The translations under genes and the position numbers were made by a program. A stretch of DNA of 64,000 bases from Spirosoma fluviale (lineage in GTDB: Bacteria > Bacteroidota > Bacteroidia > Cytophagales > Spirosomataceae): assembly GCF_900230225.1 (NCBI RefSeq), contig NZ_OCNH01000001.1, positions 1,984,001-2,048,000 of the forward strand. Reading direction: 5' to 3'. Below are positions 44,044 through 53,752 of the stretch, piece by piece. Position 1 is the first letter of the stretch. Every line of letters starts with the position of its first letter. The notes below the pieces were generated by a model. The model searched no databases and was not told the DNA's origin. It saw nothing but the letters and a program-made list of their open reading frames with translations.

Positions 44044-47000
44044 TTAGTGCCGGTGTCGTTTTGCAATTGTAGAAGTAACCAGTAGAATACCATCTTCAAA
44101 CCGATTGGCGGTTATCTGGTGCCACTCGGGCTGTGTGGCCAGTTCGTTTGGTAGTTCAATCTGCAAAGGGTCACCGGTTTCAACAACCTGGACGTATTGG
44201 GTGAATAAGGAAATTTGTTCAGTGTCGCTATACCGAGCTTTGAAACTGGTTCTATATAGTTCTTCAACCGATGGGTTAGCTCGTTGTCCTAAATCATTGA
44301 CGAGGGGAACCAATTGAAAATCGACGATCGTATTCCGTTCGTTGCGGACAGATTTGAACAACTGAATGTTTACGGGTGCATGCGTCAATATACTCTGGAG
44401 AAATACCAGCAGTCGCTGTACCTGCGAATGATCGGTAATGTCTTCAATGGCTAGGAGAATAGCAGCCTGGCCCTGTAACCGAACGACCTTGCGGGCATTT
44501 AGTCGCAGGACCTTTTCGCCCAAATCCTGAAAATGGTGAGTCATTTCATAGGCTTGAATCGACGTATTGTCGTTGATTACCTTATCGAGTAATGACCGCA
44601 AGGCGGGAATGTCCCACTGTTGATTACCTAATTCGTATAAAAGACGACCAATCGTATCATCTGACTCAAGCCGAAAGGTTTTAAAAAAGGCTCGGTTAGC
44701 ACTGCGCACCCGTAGGTCTTTGTCGAGTATGATTACCGTTTCCCGAATTGTTCCAAAAATAGCATCCGAATAATCATAGGCTTCGGACAACTGATCATTA
44801 CTCAGCTGAAGTTCCTGATTGATCGTTTGTAACTCTTCGTTGTTTGACTGTATCTCTTCTTTGCTGGTTTCCAGTTCTTCGTTGATACTTTGTAATTCTT
44901 CGTTGCTGCTTATAATTTCTTCATTGGCGGATTGCAACTCTTCGCGACCGGCATCCTGTTCTTCCAGTATCGACCGCATATCGTCGCGCAGGGCTGCCAG
45001 TTCATCTTCCAACTGTTTAATCCGTCGATTCCGGAGTTGACTTGGGGCAGAGGGTGTCAGAATAGCCGGAGTTACTTCGTTAAAAATAACCAGTACCAGC
45101 GGTTCCTGACTTTGCGATAAAAAAGGAACTGCGTTGATCGTTATGTGGTAAGTCTCCTCCCGAACCCGAATCAGCAAGCCTGTTTTAGAAGCAGGCTGTC
45201 CGGATTTGTGGGCCTTATTGATAGCTGTCCGTAAATCGAACAGGAGTTCGGGCCGGGCCATTTTCAAAAGGTTAAAATTAGCCCGGCCTGATGCTGGTTC
45301 CAGGAAAAGGCTGGTAGATCCCTGAAAACGGATGATCTCCATGTCTTTATTGATAACAACGGAGGCTGGTGTATACTGGCTAAGCAACCCGTTGACGCGT
45401 TGGTCTAAATCGTCGGGCTGGCCAGGTTTATAGTGCATAGACATGGGTTGAAAAGCTTTTTTGCCCCACATTTCTGTTGGATATCCGGGTGGCAGAGGAG
45501 CAGACAAGTTGAGAGAAGGGGAGGTATTGGTTCGCTCCTGTTGCCCATTATCACCAGGGTGGGGTTTAATGATTGATCGTTGATGTAACAAGTCTACCAA
45601 TGGGAATACCGAGCGGGTTACACTGGTTTTTCGGGCATATACTTTAAACGTCTTAGCCACCTGCGTAAAGAGGGTGGTGTACGACCCAACTGTTTCAGCC
45701 TTACCAAGTATCAGATAGCCCGTTGGGTTCAGAGCGTAGTGAAACGTGGCAATCGCTTTTCGCTGGAGGGTGGTATCTGTGTAGATCAGTAAGTTACGGC
45801 AGCTAATCAGATCGAGCCGGGAAAAGGGCGGGTCAACAAAAACATTATGGGTTGCAAAAACGCAAACATCCCGGATGATCTTACTAATGCAGTAGTACCC
45901 GTCCTGATCCCTGGTAAAAAAACGACTCAGGCGCTTCGGGGATACGTTTGCCAGTTGACTGACTGAAAAACGCCCCATCCGGGCCTGGGTAATGACCCGT
46001 CCGCTAAGATCAGTAGCGAAAATTTGAGTGGGAATCGACTTATCGAGGTTGTCCTGGGCTTCCAGCAACAGGATTGCCAGCGAGTAGACTTCTTCGCCCG
46101 TTGAGCAGGCTGGAATCCAAAGCCGGAAGGGTTCATTCTCGGTCTTACCAGCGAGGAGCTGTGGGAAAAGCACCTTTCCCAGGTACTCCATGGTGTCGGT
46201 ATCTCTGAAAAAGCTGGTTACGTTAATGAGTAAATCATTATAAAGTAAACCGGCTTCTGTGGGGTGCTGACGCAAATAGTCCATGTAGTCCGTCAACAGT
46301 CGCAGTTTGTAAAGGGCCATTCGGCGGAGAACCCGTCGCCGGATGGTTGCCGTTTTGTAATGCGAGAAATCAACCCCAACGAATTTGCGCACCAACTGAA
46401 GAAGTGCCATTAACTCTCCGTTATCGGGCTCTGGTGGCTGGGGCTGGCCGTTTTCTGCAGACGATTCAATCACCGCTCTATCCTGAAAAAAATCCTGCTG
46501 ATGGCTTAGCCAATCGAGCTCACGGGCAATATCCCGGATGGGTAACACCTTATCGACGACTCCTTCTGCCTGAGCTGATACGGACATACCCTGGAACTTC
46601 GCCGTACCATCCTGGGCAAAGGTGATCCCGTTGGCGGCTTTGAGGGCTTTCAATCCCAGTGTACCATCCGTCGATAGACCCGACAGCAGCACACCAATGG
46701 AAGCGGCTCCCTGTTGTTCGGCAAGGGAGATAAAGAACCGATCGATGGGCAGATGGGCAGGTCTCCGGGGGCGCTCCCGGAATACCAATTGTCCATTCAT
46801 TACGTGTACATCTGCATGAACCGGTATTATATAAACATGGTTAGCATTAATGGGCGTTCGGTCCTGGGCGTCCAGAACCGGCATTTGGGTTAGAGGGGCC
46901 AAACGATTTGACAGCAGATCCGGCTGATCGGTATCGGTAGGCTGAATGTACATAAAAGCCCACCCGCTGGTGGGCGATAAGTGCGTCAATAATTCAGAGA

Positions 47001-47097
47001 TCCCTTCCGGCCCACCCGCCGACGCCCCAATAGCCACAATGGGAATGGGCTGAATGGGTGTTAGTGAATCTGGACCAGTGTGATCAGACAAATCCAT
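44044..47097 (-). CDS. CheB/CheR/PAS fusion protein with altered CheB site
   Basis: 1017 residues. CheB-like methylesterase domain (about 17-205: IGASAGG with S26, LSGLSTDG) but the catalytic-His motif (usually VQH) reads IQP, so His is replaced by Pro. CheR methyltransferase domain about 225-490 (NVTSFFRD, PACSTGEEVYSLAILLLE, ISCRNLLIY). A predicted coiled coil at about 690-760 (EEL/ELQS-NEE repeats), then PAS-like domains to the end. No kinase domain and no cheA or MCP gene nearby, so it may act outside classic chemotaxis. Confidence 0.9.
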   Translation of the reverse strand: MDLSDHTGPDSLTPIQPIPIVAIGASAGGPEGISELLTHLSPTSGWAFMYIQPTDTDQPDLLSNRLAPLTQMPVLDAQDRTPINANHVYIIPVHADVHVMNGQLVFRERPRRPAHLPIDRFFISLAEQQGAASIGVLLSGLSTDGTLGLKALKAANGITFAQDGTAKFQGMSVSAQAEGVVDKVLPIRDIARELDWLSHQQDFFQDRAVIESSAENGQPQPPEPDNGELMALLQLVRKFVGVDFSHYKTATIRRRVLRRMALYKLRLLTDYMDYLRQHPTEAGLLYNDLLINVTSFFRDTDTMEYLGKVLFPQLLAGKTENEPFRLWIPACSTGEEVYSLAILLLEAQDNLDKSIPTQIFATDLSGRVITQARMGRFSVSQLANVSPKRLSRFFTRDQDGYYCISKIIRDVCVFATHNVFVDPPFSRLDLISCRNLLIYTDTTLQRKAIATFHYALNPTGYLILGKAETVGSYTTLFTQVAKTFKVYARKTSVTRSVFPLVDLLHQRSIIKPHPGDNGQQERTNTSPSLNLSAPLPPGYPTEMWGKKAFQPMSMHYKPGQPDDLDQRVNGLLSQYTPASVVINKDMEIIRFQGSTSLFLEPASGRANFNLLKMARPELLFDLRTAINKAHKSGQPASKTGLLIRVREETYHITINAVPFLSQSQEPLVLVIFNEVTPAILTPSAPSQLRNRRIKQLEDELAALRDDMRSILEEQDAGREELQSANEEIISSNEELQSINEELETSKEEIQSNNEELQTINQELQLSNDQLSEAYDYSDAIFGTIRETVIILDKDLRVRSANRAFFKTFRLESDDTIGRLLYELGNQQWDIPALRSLLDKVINDNTSIQAYEMTHHFQDLGEKVLRLNARKVVRLQGQAAILLAIEDITDHSQVQRLLVFLQSILTHAPVNIQLFKSVRNERNTIVDFQLVPLVNDLGQRANPSVEELYRTSFKARYSDTEQISLFTQYVQVVETGDPLQIELPNELATQPEWHQITANRFEDGILLVTSTIAKRHRH

Positions 47098-47182
47098 TTC
47101 GGGTGGGTGTTGGCTGGTAGGAATGTAACGTTATAGGTGCGGATTCGTGAACAGATACATTGTTCGATACTGTACCGTTTGC

Positions 47183-47431
47183 CTAAAAAGCATCATTACG
47201 ATCGCCGGTGGCCTGCCAGTCGGTATCCATGTCCAGAAATCGCTGTTCAACCCGGTTCAGAAACGGTTCGTCGAGCAGGGTGGGTACTGCTTCGGGATCG
47301 GTGAGGTCCATTTCACTGATTTTATATGTCTGTTCGTACGGACCCGCTTCGATTTTGACGATATATTTGCCATTCCAGGCGTAAAGGCCGATGCGAAAAC
47401 GGGCGTGAGGAATATCCTGAACAAAACGCAT
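47183..47431 (-). CDS. Small conserved hypothetical protein (82 aa)
   Basis: 82 residues from the ATG at 47429-47431 (a longer frame reaches 47509). MRFVQDIPHARFRIGLYAWNGKYIVKIEAGPYEQTYKISEMDL followed by LDEPFLNRVEQRFLDMDTDW: a short alpha/beta protein of a type common in Bacteroidota, function unknown. A -7 box TACCTTTG on the minus strand (47476-47483) lies about 45 bp upstream, favouring this start. Confidence 0.7.
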   Translation of the reverse strand: MRFVQDIPHARFRIGLYAWNGKYIVKIEAGPYEQTYKISEMDLTDPEAVPTLLDEPFLNRVEQRFLDMDTDWQATGDRNDAF

Positions 47432-47475
47432 AATGCTATATATGATTGATTTTCTAATGAATTCGTACCGTTTCG

Positions 47476-47483
47476 CAAAGGTA
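47476..47483 (-). promoter_or_regulatory. -7 box for the 82-aa gene
   Basis: TACCTTTG read on the minus strand; no clear -33 TTTG. It lies in the spacer between this gene and the divergent TPR lipoprotein gene. Confidence 0.5.
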
Positions 47484-47492
47484 ACCAACGTA

Positions 47493-48545
47493 ATGTCCCG
47501 GTTAATCATCCAGGTATGTGTCCTCCGTCATTTAATCAACCTACTTTTGGTTGTTTTGCTTTTTTCCAGTTGTTCCAACAGTACTACCGATGAGGCCGCT
47601 CAGTTTTTCTTAAAGGGCAATGTTCAACTACAGAAACGGGAGTTTAAAGAAGCAATCCGGTTCTATTCGGAAGCCATTTCTAAAAAATCTGATTTTGCCG
47701 ATGCATACAATAATCGGGGGTTAGCAAAATTCAGGGACGACGACCGGGAAGGCGCACTGGCCGATTATACACGAGCCATCGAACTGGACCCTGATTTTAG
47801 TACCGCTTACTTCAATCGGGCTGAAGTCCTTCTGGAAACGGGCGATGCCGCAGGCAGCGTGGCCGACCTGCAGCGGATTGAGAAACAGTACCGGGATTCT
47901 ACATTTTACCAGACTCGACTGGGCGATGCGTACGTACGATTGGCCAACGTATCCCAGGCGCAGGTAGCCTACGACCGGGCTTTGCAACTCAACCCTAATA
48001 ATGTAGAGGCTTTGACCAATCGGGCGGCTTTGTTCTATACGCAAAAAGCGTACGAACAGGCTGGTGAGGATATTCAGCGTGCCCTTCGGCTCAATCCGAA
48101 GCAGGATGCCGCGCTTAATAACCAGAGCCTGCTGCTCGCTCGTGCCGGGAACTTTGCCGAAGCCCTAACCTTCGTGGAGCGTGCTCTGACCGTACAGCCC
48201 CGCCAGCCTTTTTACCTGAATAACAAAGCGTATTTGCTCCTGAAACTGAACCGACCCGCAGAGGCTCTCCCATTGGTGAACGAGTCGCTTCAACGCGACA
48301 GTCAGAATGCCTGGGCTCATCAGACACTTGGTCTGTATTACCTGAGTCAGCAGCAAATCCCTCCGGCACTCGCAGCGTTTCGGCAGGCCGAAAAACTGGA
48401 TGCGTCCGTTGATCAACTGTACTATTATATTGGCAAAGCCGAACAAACGCTGAATCATCAACAGGCAGCCTGCGAGGCCTGGCGTCTGGGCGAAGCTGCG
48501 GGCGATGAACAGTCACGGCAAATGCATGCTCAGGCATGTAAGTAA
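47493..48545 (+). CDS. TPR-repeat lipoprotein
   Basis: 350 residues from the ATG at 47493 (the frame opens at 47433). Lipoprotein signal VVLLFSSC. About eight tetratricopeptide repeats follow, for example AIRFYSEAISKKSDFADAYNNRG, ALADYTRAIELDPDFSTAYFNRA, AQVAYDRALQLNPNNVEALTNRA, ALTFVERALTVQPRQPFYLNNKA. A scaffold anchored in a membrane; partners unknown. Confidence 0.88.
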   Translation: MSRLIIQVCVLRHLINLLLVVLLFSSCSNSTTDEAAQFFLKGNVQLQKREFKEAIRFYSEAISKKSDFADAYNNRGLAKFRDDDREGALADYTRAIELDPDFSTAYFNRAEVLLETGDAAGSVADLQRIEKQYRDSTFYQTRLGDAYVRLANVSQAQVAYDRALQLNPNNVEALTNRAALFYTQKAYEQAGEDIQRALRLNPKQDAALNNQSLLLARAGNFAEALTFVERALTVQPRQPFYLNNKAYLLLKLNRPAEALPLVNESLQRDSQNAWAHQTLGLYYLSQQQIPPALAAFRQAEKLDASVDQLYYYIGKAEQTLNHQQAACEAWRLGEAAGDEQSRQMHAQACK

Positions 48546-48567
48546 CGGGTTCGTATCAGGGAGGTGG

Positions 48568-49833
48568 TTAACTGGCTGGCAGGATAATACGAAACTCTGT
48601 AAATTCATTCAGAACGGTATTTACCTCCAGAGAACCGCCATGCCCTTTGGTGATGATATCATAACTTAATGACAGGCCTAACCCCGTGCCTTCGCCTGTC
48701 GGTTTGGTCGTAAAGAAAGGCTGGAAAATTTTACCCTTCACTAATTCGGGAATACCGGTGCCGTTATCCTTTATCCTGATCTCAACCGTGTGTGTTAACC
48801 GATGACTACTTAGCCAAACGGTTGGTGTATAATCAGGCTGGACTGTCTTCTGCTTTTGTTGAACCGTATAAAAGGCATTATTGAGCAGATTTAGTAACAC
48901 GCGTCCCATATCCTGAGCCACAACAGGAAGGGGCGCTAGATCAGGTGCCAGGTCAGTGACCAACGCACAGGTGAACGCTTTATCCTTGGCGCGAAAACCC
49001 TGATACGCCATCTGCAAATAGGTATCGGCTAGTGCATTCAGGTTCGTAAGCTCCTTGTGGCCCGTGCTTGGCCGGGCGTGTTCGAGCATGCCCTTAATAA
49101 TAGCCGAAGCGCGGCTGCCATGATGGGTAATCTTTTGCAGGCTTTGGGTTAGCTCCCCCGTGAGGACAAGTACCTCCTGGGTGTTACCGTTGGTGGCAGC
49201 CTGCCTGAGTTCATCTGTCAGCTCGGTGCCGAGTTCGGAGAAGTTGTTAACGAAGTTGAGCGGATTCTGAATCTCGTGCGCAATACCCGCCGTCAGTTCG
49301 GCCATCGAGGCCATTTTTTCCTGATGGATTCGTCGCTGTTCTTTAAGCTTTTGCCTAAACAGAAATAAGATAAAGACGTAGACAATGACAACGGCGAAGA
49401 GAAGAAGATACAGGAAAAGCATAGGCACAAACCACCATTTATGGAACAGATTGCCTTCTATCGTAAAGCTGAATTGAGCCGGAACGTCGCCAGCTTGCGT
49501 CGTCTTTACTAGAAAGGTGTAATCGCCACCATCGAGATGAGCATACTGTACTTGCGAACAATCGGTGCAGGTTACCCAGGTATAATCCAAACCGGTCAGT
49601 TTGTAGGAGAAAGAATTTTGGGAGGGATTGTACAGATTGATAAAGCTGAAATGCAGGTAATTACGATTGTAGGCCAGGGCAACTGGTTGTTTCTGATGCA
49701 GATCGACTGTAGAAAAGGCCGAGTCTATCTGATTATTTCCGGTTTTTACACTGATAATTTGAACGAGAGGACGGCTCGCCTGGGCCAGTGCAACTTGGCT
49801 GATGAGAAGTAGTAGTAACGCGGAATAGTTCAT
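48568..49833 (-). CDS. Sensor histidine kinase with Y_Y_Y domain, no propeller
   Basis: 421 residues: signal peptide, a Y_Y_Y-type beta domain (SFSYKLTGLDYTWVTCTDCSQVQYAHLDGGDYTFLVKT), one membrane helix (about 130-155), then HisKA (GIAHEIQNPLNFVNNFSEL) and HATPase (LLNLLNNAFYTV, IKDNGTGIP, GEGTGLGLSLSYDI). Relatives of hybrid two-component systems have long beta propellers before the Y_Y_Y part; here only the short module is left. Twelve bp after the 7-TM gene. Confidence 0.88.
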   Translation of the reverse strand: MNYSALLLLLISQVALAQASRPLVQIISVKTGNNQIDSAFSTVDLHQKQPVALAYNRNYLHFSFINLYNPSQNSFSYKLTGLDYTWVTCTDCSQVQYAHLDGGDYTFLVKTTQAGDVPAQFSFTIEGNLFHKWWFVPMLFLYLLLFAVVIVYVFILFLFRQKLKEQRRIHQEKMASMAELTAGIAHEIQNPLNFVNNFSELGTELTDELRQAATNGNTQEVLVLTGELTQSLQKITHHGSRASAIIKGMLEHARPSTGHKELTNLNALADTYLQMAYQGFRAKDKAFTCALVTDLAPDLAPLPVVAQDMGRVLLNLLNNAFYTVQQKQKTVQPDYTPTVWLSSHRLTHTVEIRIKDNGTGIPELVKGKIFQPFFTTKPTGEGTGLGLSLSYDIITKGHGGSLEVNTVLNEFTEFRIILPAS

Positions 49834-49845
49834 AAAATGAAGGTA

Positions 49846-50487
49846 TTACCTGTCGTATTGGCTAAGCCAGAAAGCATAGGAAAAGGCTCCAAACATGAGT
49901 ATGGTTACAAAGGACCAGAACATAAAGAACTGTAAATAGGCTGTCTGTGAGTAATTAATGACAGTCCTGCTAAAAATGTCAAATGAACCCACTAAGTTGG
50001 CTATTATAATCCCGGTACTTACCCAAAACAGCGATTGTCGACGTATATCCTCGTCGATCCTCTCCTGAAATAACTGAGTCAGGTAATATAGAGCGATGCT
50101 CATGATGTAGAATTTCTCCACCGCATTGCTAAAGCCATTGTTTGTCAGGCCTGAGATGAAAAAGGCATCCAGACCAATCAGCGGGATAACGAATAAGCCA
50201 CTCCACCGAATGACGTTACTGAGCGTTTTATGCGTAATGATGGACGAATAGAGCCATGTCATCATGAGCACATCGACACCCGAAAAAGCATACAGAAAGG
50301 TATTGGTAATCTTATAGTTTACAGCCAGCAGCCCCAGGTCAAGCACCAGAGATAAGCACAGACCCGCTAATAGTATTTTGAGCGGTTTGTTCAGATACTG
50401 TAGTAGATAAAAGCCAAACCCAACCGGAACGATAACACCATAGGTGGCCAGGTAGACCAGATACATCGCTACGTCAACCAGTTTCAT
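49846..50487 (-). CDS. Seven-TM hypothetical membrane protein
   Basis: 213 residues, about seven hydrophobic helices with few loops (LVYLATYGVIVPVGFGFYLL ... ILMFGAFSYAFWLSQ). Family not recognised; could be a sensory membrane module that works with the kinase 12 bp downstream. No enzymatic motifs. Confidence 0.65.
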   Translation of the reverse strand: MKLVDVAMYLVYLATYGVIVPVGFGFYLLQYLNKPLKILLAGLCLSLVLDLGLLAVNYKITNTFLYAFSGVDVLMMTWLYSSIITHKTLSNVIRWSGLFVIPLIGLDAFFISGLTNNGFSNAVEKFYIMSIALYYLTQLFQERIDEDIRRQSLFWVSTGIIIANLVGSFDIFSRTVINYSQTAYLQFFMFWSFVTILMFGAFSYAFWLSQYDR

Positions 50488-50515
50488 AAGGGGTGCGTTA
50501 AGTTACGTAATACCA

Positions 50516-51334
50516 TTATTCATCCAGGAAGCTACCGAAAGGTGGACAACTTGGTTTTGGCGCAACATATCCTGGTTCGCCATCGAATGTTGAGAAGGTG
50601 CTTGATGATACCGTACCATCCGGTCTTATACCCGTAAAAATCAAATGGAAGCAGTTTCGGTCGAGTGTACTTATCCTTACGGCAAGTGTTTTTTGGAACC
50701 CGAACGTAATTTTTACCCGATCACAACCTTCATCACTAAATTCGGTTAAAGCCTTTTTTAAAGCCTTAAGCTTCATGTAGGCACCCCACACAAAATTCCC
50801 CTTTCCATAGATGTGTATAAACAGTCCTCTGAATTGCCTGACAAGGGTGAAATCCCGTGGTTGGGGTGTTAAATCCGTCGTTGTCATTTGGTTTTTGGAT
50901 ACTTGATTTTCAGATAACCTCTCCGAAAGTCGACTACCATCGCCACCGCCATCTAATCTTATTCCCTGCATAACCAGTACCATCTTCTTACTACTCAGAT
51001 CAAAACCATAATAAATACCTAAATGGGTTAATGAAGGGTCCAAAGAGTCAATAAATGCCTGAAGAGATCGAAGACCGCGAATGGGAATCGGCTTAATCGT
51101 AAAGGTATCTTCGGCTGATATACTCCTTATTTGTTGTAAACGGGTAGGTGTAAGAATAGAAGAAGTATCTTTGTTACGGTCAACTGAGAACTGACTTAGG
51201 CGATTAACTTCCTCATCGAATGCGTTGGTTAAAGGCCTGAGGTCAATAGAGTCTGTTTTACGAAACAGGCCATCTTTATCGGTAAAGATTTTAAGCATCA
51301 AGGCAATTTCAGCGGGAGTAGGAGTAGTAGCCAT
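50516..51334 (-). CDS. Hypothetical cytoplasmic protein (272 aa)
   Basis: 272 residues, no signal or membrane segment. N-terminal helical part (TPAEIALMLKIFTDKDGLF...LTPTRLQQIRSI) and a C-terminal beta-rich part (THLGIYYGFDLSSKKMVLVMQGIRLDG, AVRISTLDRNCFHLIFTGIRPDG). I do not recognise the family. Probably first gene of the unit with the 7-TM protein and the kinase (gap 28 bp). Confidence 0.6.
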   Translation of the reverse strand: MATTPTPAEIALMLKIFTDKDGLFRKTDSIDLRPLTNAFDEEVNRLSQFSVDRNKDTSSILTPTRLQQIRSISAEDTFTIKPIPIRGLRSLQAFIDSLDPSLTHLGIYYGFDLSSKKMVLVMQGIRLDGGGDGSRLSERLSENQVSKNQMTTTDLTPQPRDFTLVRQFRGLFIHIYGKGNFVWGAYMKLKALKKALTEFSDEGCDRVKITFGFQKTLAVRISTLDRNCFHLIFTGIRPDGTVSSSTFSTFDGEPGYVAPKPSCPPFGSFLDE

Positions 51335-51983
51335 CTTTTTTACGTTTAGGACATAGTGAATGAAATGTCAAGATGAAGAAATGAGTATAAATAAATAATA
51401 AACTTGGGATAACGTTCTGGAAACCAACCTATTATCTTTTAAATAAAAGTAGCTAAACGTTTGATGATCTACAAGTATTTTATTACCTGTCTGGAGGGGC
51501 TGCGCTATAAATCTGAACTTTCCAAGACAATACTTTTGGCTTGACCAAAGGGTAACTTTGTATCACAACGCTACGCTCAATCAACAAGAAGAATGATGTG
51601 ATTGGGATGCTAAAGACGGGCGTAAACAACGCAGTTGACCAGCTGTCTTTTAATAAAGCAGACCCGACAAAAGATACCAACTGGGATTAGGAGATGAACG
51701 GTTGCCAACTCACCTAAGGAAGAGTAGCACAAAAGGCAAGACTATTTTTCAGATCAGTTTCCTGATTGAAATTAATAGAATTTTCCTTTATGTATTGTCT
51801 AACAATCTGGTGGGATCGTTTTGCAGCGCCAGTGTATCGCCCGTAGAGTTGATAAAATGCATCTCACCCAAAAAAAGATTATAGTTAAATCTAGCTGCTG
51901 ACGACGTTCAGTAGTAGAACTATAACTACAGTCATAGTTTACTGGTGTTTCAGGCGAAACGAGGAAGACTTTACGTAAATTGA
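51335..51983. other. Spacer with possible gene remnant
   Basis: About 650 bp with no intact gene. On +, a stop-bounded frame 51556-51690 ends in protein-like residues (VIGMLKTGVNNAVDQLSFNK to TNWD, stop), preceded in another frame by LEGLRYKSELSKTILLA. This looks like the tail of a decayed gene, but no family is recognised. Confidence 0.35.
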
Positions 51984-53735
51984 TTAACGGGATTGATAGG
52001 CCTTTACCGACGCTTTATATGCCAGGAACTGATCCTGATTGGCTTGTTTGTTGGTTTTTAGTTCGAGGAGTTTAGCCGCGTCGGCTGGCTTAAAAAAGTC
52101 GCCTAGTGCTTCCTCAAGCGCATCGAGGGATTCGCAGGGAAGGTACGTAAGACCAGCATCCTGTGCAGTGTTGCGGGCGGTATAGCCGTGTGGTGTTTCG
52201 AAATAAGTTTCCAGTTCGGGTTGACGACTTGGGCCGTCGATAATTCGGAAAATGTGACCGCTATCATTGTTGAGTAAAATGATTCGCAGGTTAGACGGCA
52301 CCGGAGCCGACCAGAGGGCATTCCGGTCATAGAAAAACGCTACATCGCCAATCAATAGAGTTACTAGTTTATCCGTCATCAGGGCGGCTCCCACAGCTGT
52401 ACTCAAACAACCATCGATGCCACTAACCCCCCGATTTGAGGAGACACTAATTTGCCGTCGTTCGTCTACACCACATAGGTTAGCGTAGCGGACGGGCATA
52501 CTATTGGCCAGGTGAAGGATGGACAAAGCCGGTAGTTGGTCGAGAATACGTCGTACTGCCGACCAGTCGGTTAGGGTATCGGTGGGAGCGGCAAGGGTTT
52601 TTTCGACCAGACGCGTTGCCTCTCGATCCATCTGTAGCCATTGGTTCTGGAATGCATGCCTGTCGTCCTCATCATCGTCATCGCCCTGCAGGAACCGCTG
52701 GTAGTCGAGATCGGCAAAGAGTTTTTCCAGAAAAGCGAGTGGCGTTGCCGGGATCAGGGTTGTCAGACTCTGGAAGGAGTCGTTGATGCGGTCAACGGTT
52801 GGTTGTATATGCCAGTGACGACGGGCGGGGTACTGGCGGAGAAACGTTTTAAGGTTTCGTGTCAGGAATGAATTGCCAATCGTCAGGAGCAGCTCCGGTT
52901 GAAGCGAATGGGCTTCAGGTTCCGTGATCCCGGCCAGGAAAGTATCCGTACGGGTAATGAACAGGTCATTTCGGGGAATGTTTCCAACAATTTCGCCAAG
53001 GACAACGACGCCAGTTTCCTCACTGAGTTTTCGTAAAACAGCCAGCAACGCCGGATCATACGGTAACTGGCCTACAGCAATGACCGTCCGTTCACTTTGG
53101 TCCCATTCGGTTAGCAGCCTGTGCCAGGTATCGGCTGTCAGGGTAGGCTGTGCAGCGCATACCTCAATGGTTCTGACCGATTCGTACGTGAATGTTTCTT
53201 CATTCGTTGGGTAGAACGGTTCACGAAGTGGCACATTCACATGAACGGGTCCGGCCGGGGAGAGTTGAGTGAGTGTTATTGCTTCATTTAGAGTTCGTTC
53301 GATAAACCATCGGGCATCGGGGTGTGTATAGTCGGCTGGAAGATCATAACTTCGTTTAACGTGCTCTCCAAAAATACCCACCTGATGAATGGTTTGCCCA
53401 TCTTGTTGATGAAGCCACTCGTGCGGCCGGTCGGCGGTTAACAGCAGGAGGGGAGCTTGTCCAAAAAATGCTTCGGAAACGGCGGGGGCCAGATTGTAAA
53501 CGGCACTGCCCGAAGTGCAGATGACCCCGACTGTCCGGCGGGTTTGCAGGGCCATTCCCAGGGCCACAAAGCAGGCGGATCGTTCATCGGCCATAACCCG
53601 AACGTGCAGGTGAGGGTGCCGGGCAACGGCCAGCGTGAGGGGCGCCGAGCGGGAACCCGGCGAGACAACAATATCCGTTATACCCTTTTGATGAAGAAGT
53701 TCGGCAATATTAACAATGGGTTGAAGAACGGGCAT
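51984..53735 (-). CDS. menD: MenD, SEPHCHC synthase
   Basis: 583 residues, a ThDP enzyme: N-terminal LLHQKGITDIVVSPGSRSAPLTLAVARHP, RVMADERSACFVALGMA, GSAVYNLAPAVSEAFFGQAPLLLLTADRP, and a ThDP loop GVSGIDGCLSTAVGAAL...LLIGDVAFFYDRNAL...LNNDSGHIF. Joins isochorismate and 2-oxoglutarate in menaquinone synthesis. It is 17 bp after the response regulator on the same strand, so it seems to be the last gene of an HK-RR-menD unit, which is unusual. Confidence 0.96.
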   Translation of the reverse strand: MPVLQPIVNIAELLHQKGITDIVVSPGSRSAPLTLAVARHPHLHVRVMADERSACFVALGMALQTRRTVGVICTSGSAVYNLAPAVSEAFFGQAPLLLLTADRPHEWLHQQDGQTIHQVGIFGEHVKRSYDLPADYTHPDARWFIERTLNEAITLTQLSPAGPVHVNVPLREPFYPTNEETFTYESVRTIEVCAAQPTLTADTWHRLLTEWDQSERTVIAVGQLPYDPALLAVLRKLSEETGVVVLGEIVGNIPRNDLFITRTDTFLAGITEPEAHSLQPELLLTIGNSFLTRNLKTFLRQYPARRHWHIQPTVDRINDSFQSLTTLIPATPLAFLEKLFADLDYQRFLQGDDDDEDDRHAFQNQWLQMDREATRLVEKTLAAPTDTLTDWSAVRRILDQLPALSILHLANSMPVRYANLCGVDERRQISVSSNRGVSGIDGCLSTAVGAALMTDKLVTLLIGDVAFFYDRNALWSAPVPSNLRIILLNNDSGHIFRIIDGPSRQPELETYFETPHGYTARNTAQDAGLTYLPCESLDALEEALGDFFKPADAAKLLELKTNKQANQDQFLAYKASVKAYQSR

Positions 53736-53752
53736 AAGGTAATCTAACAGTG

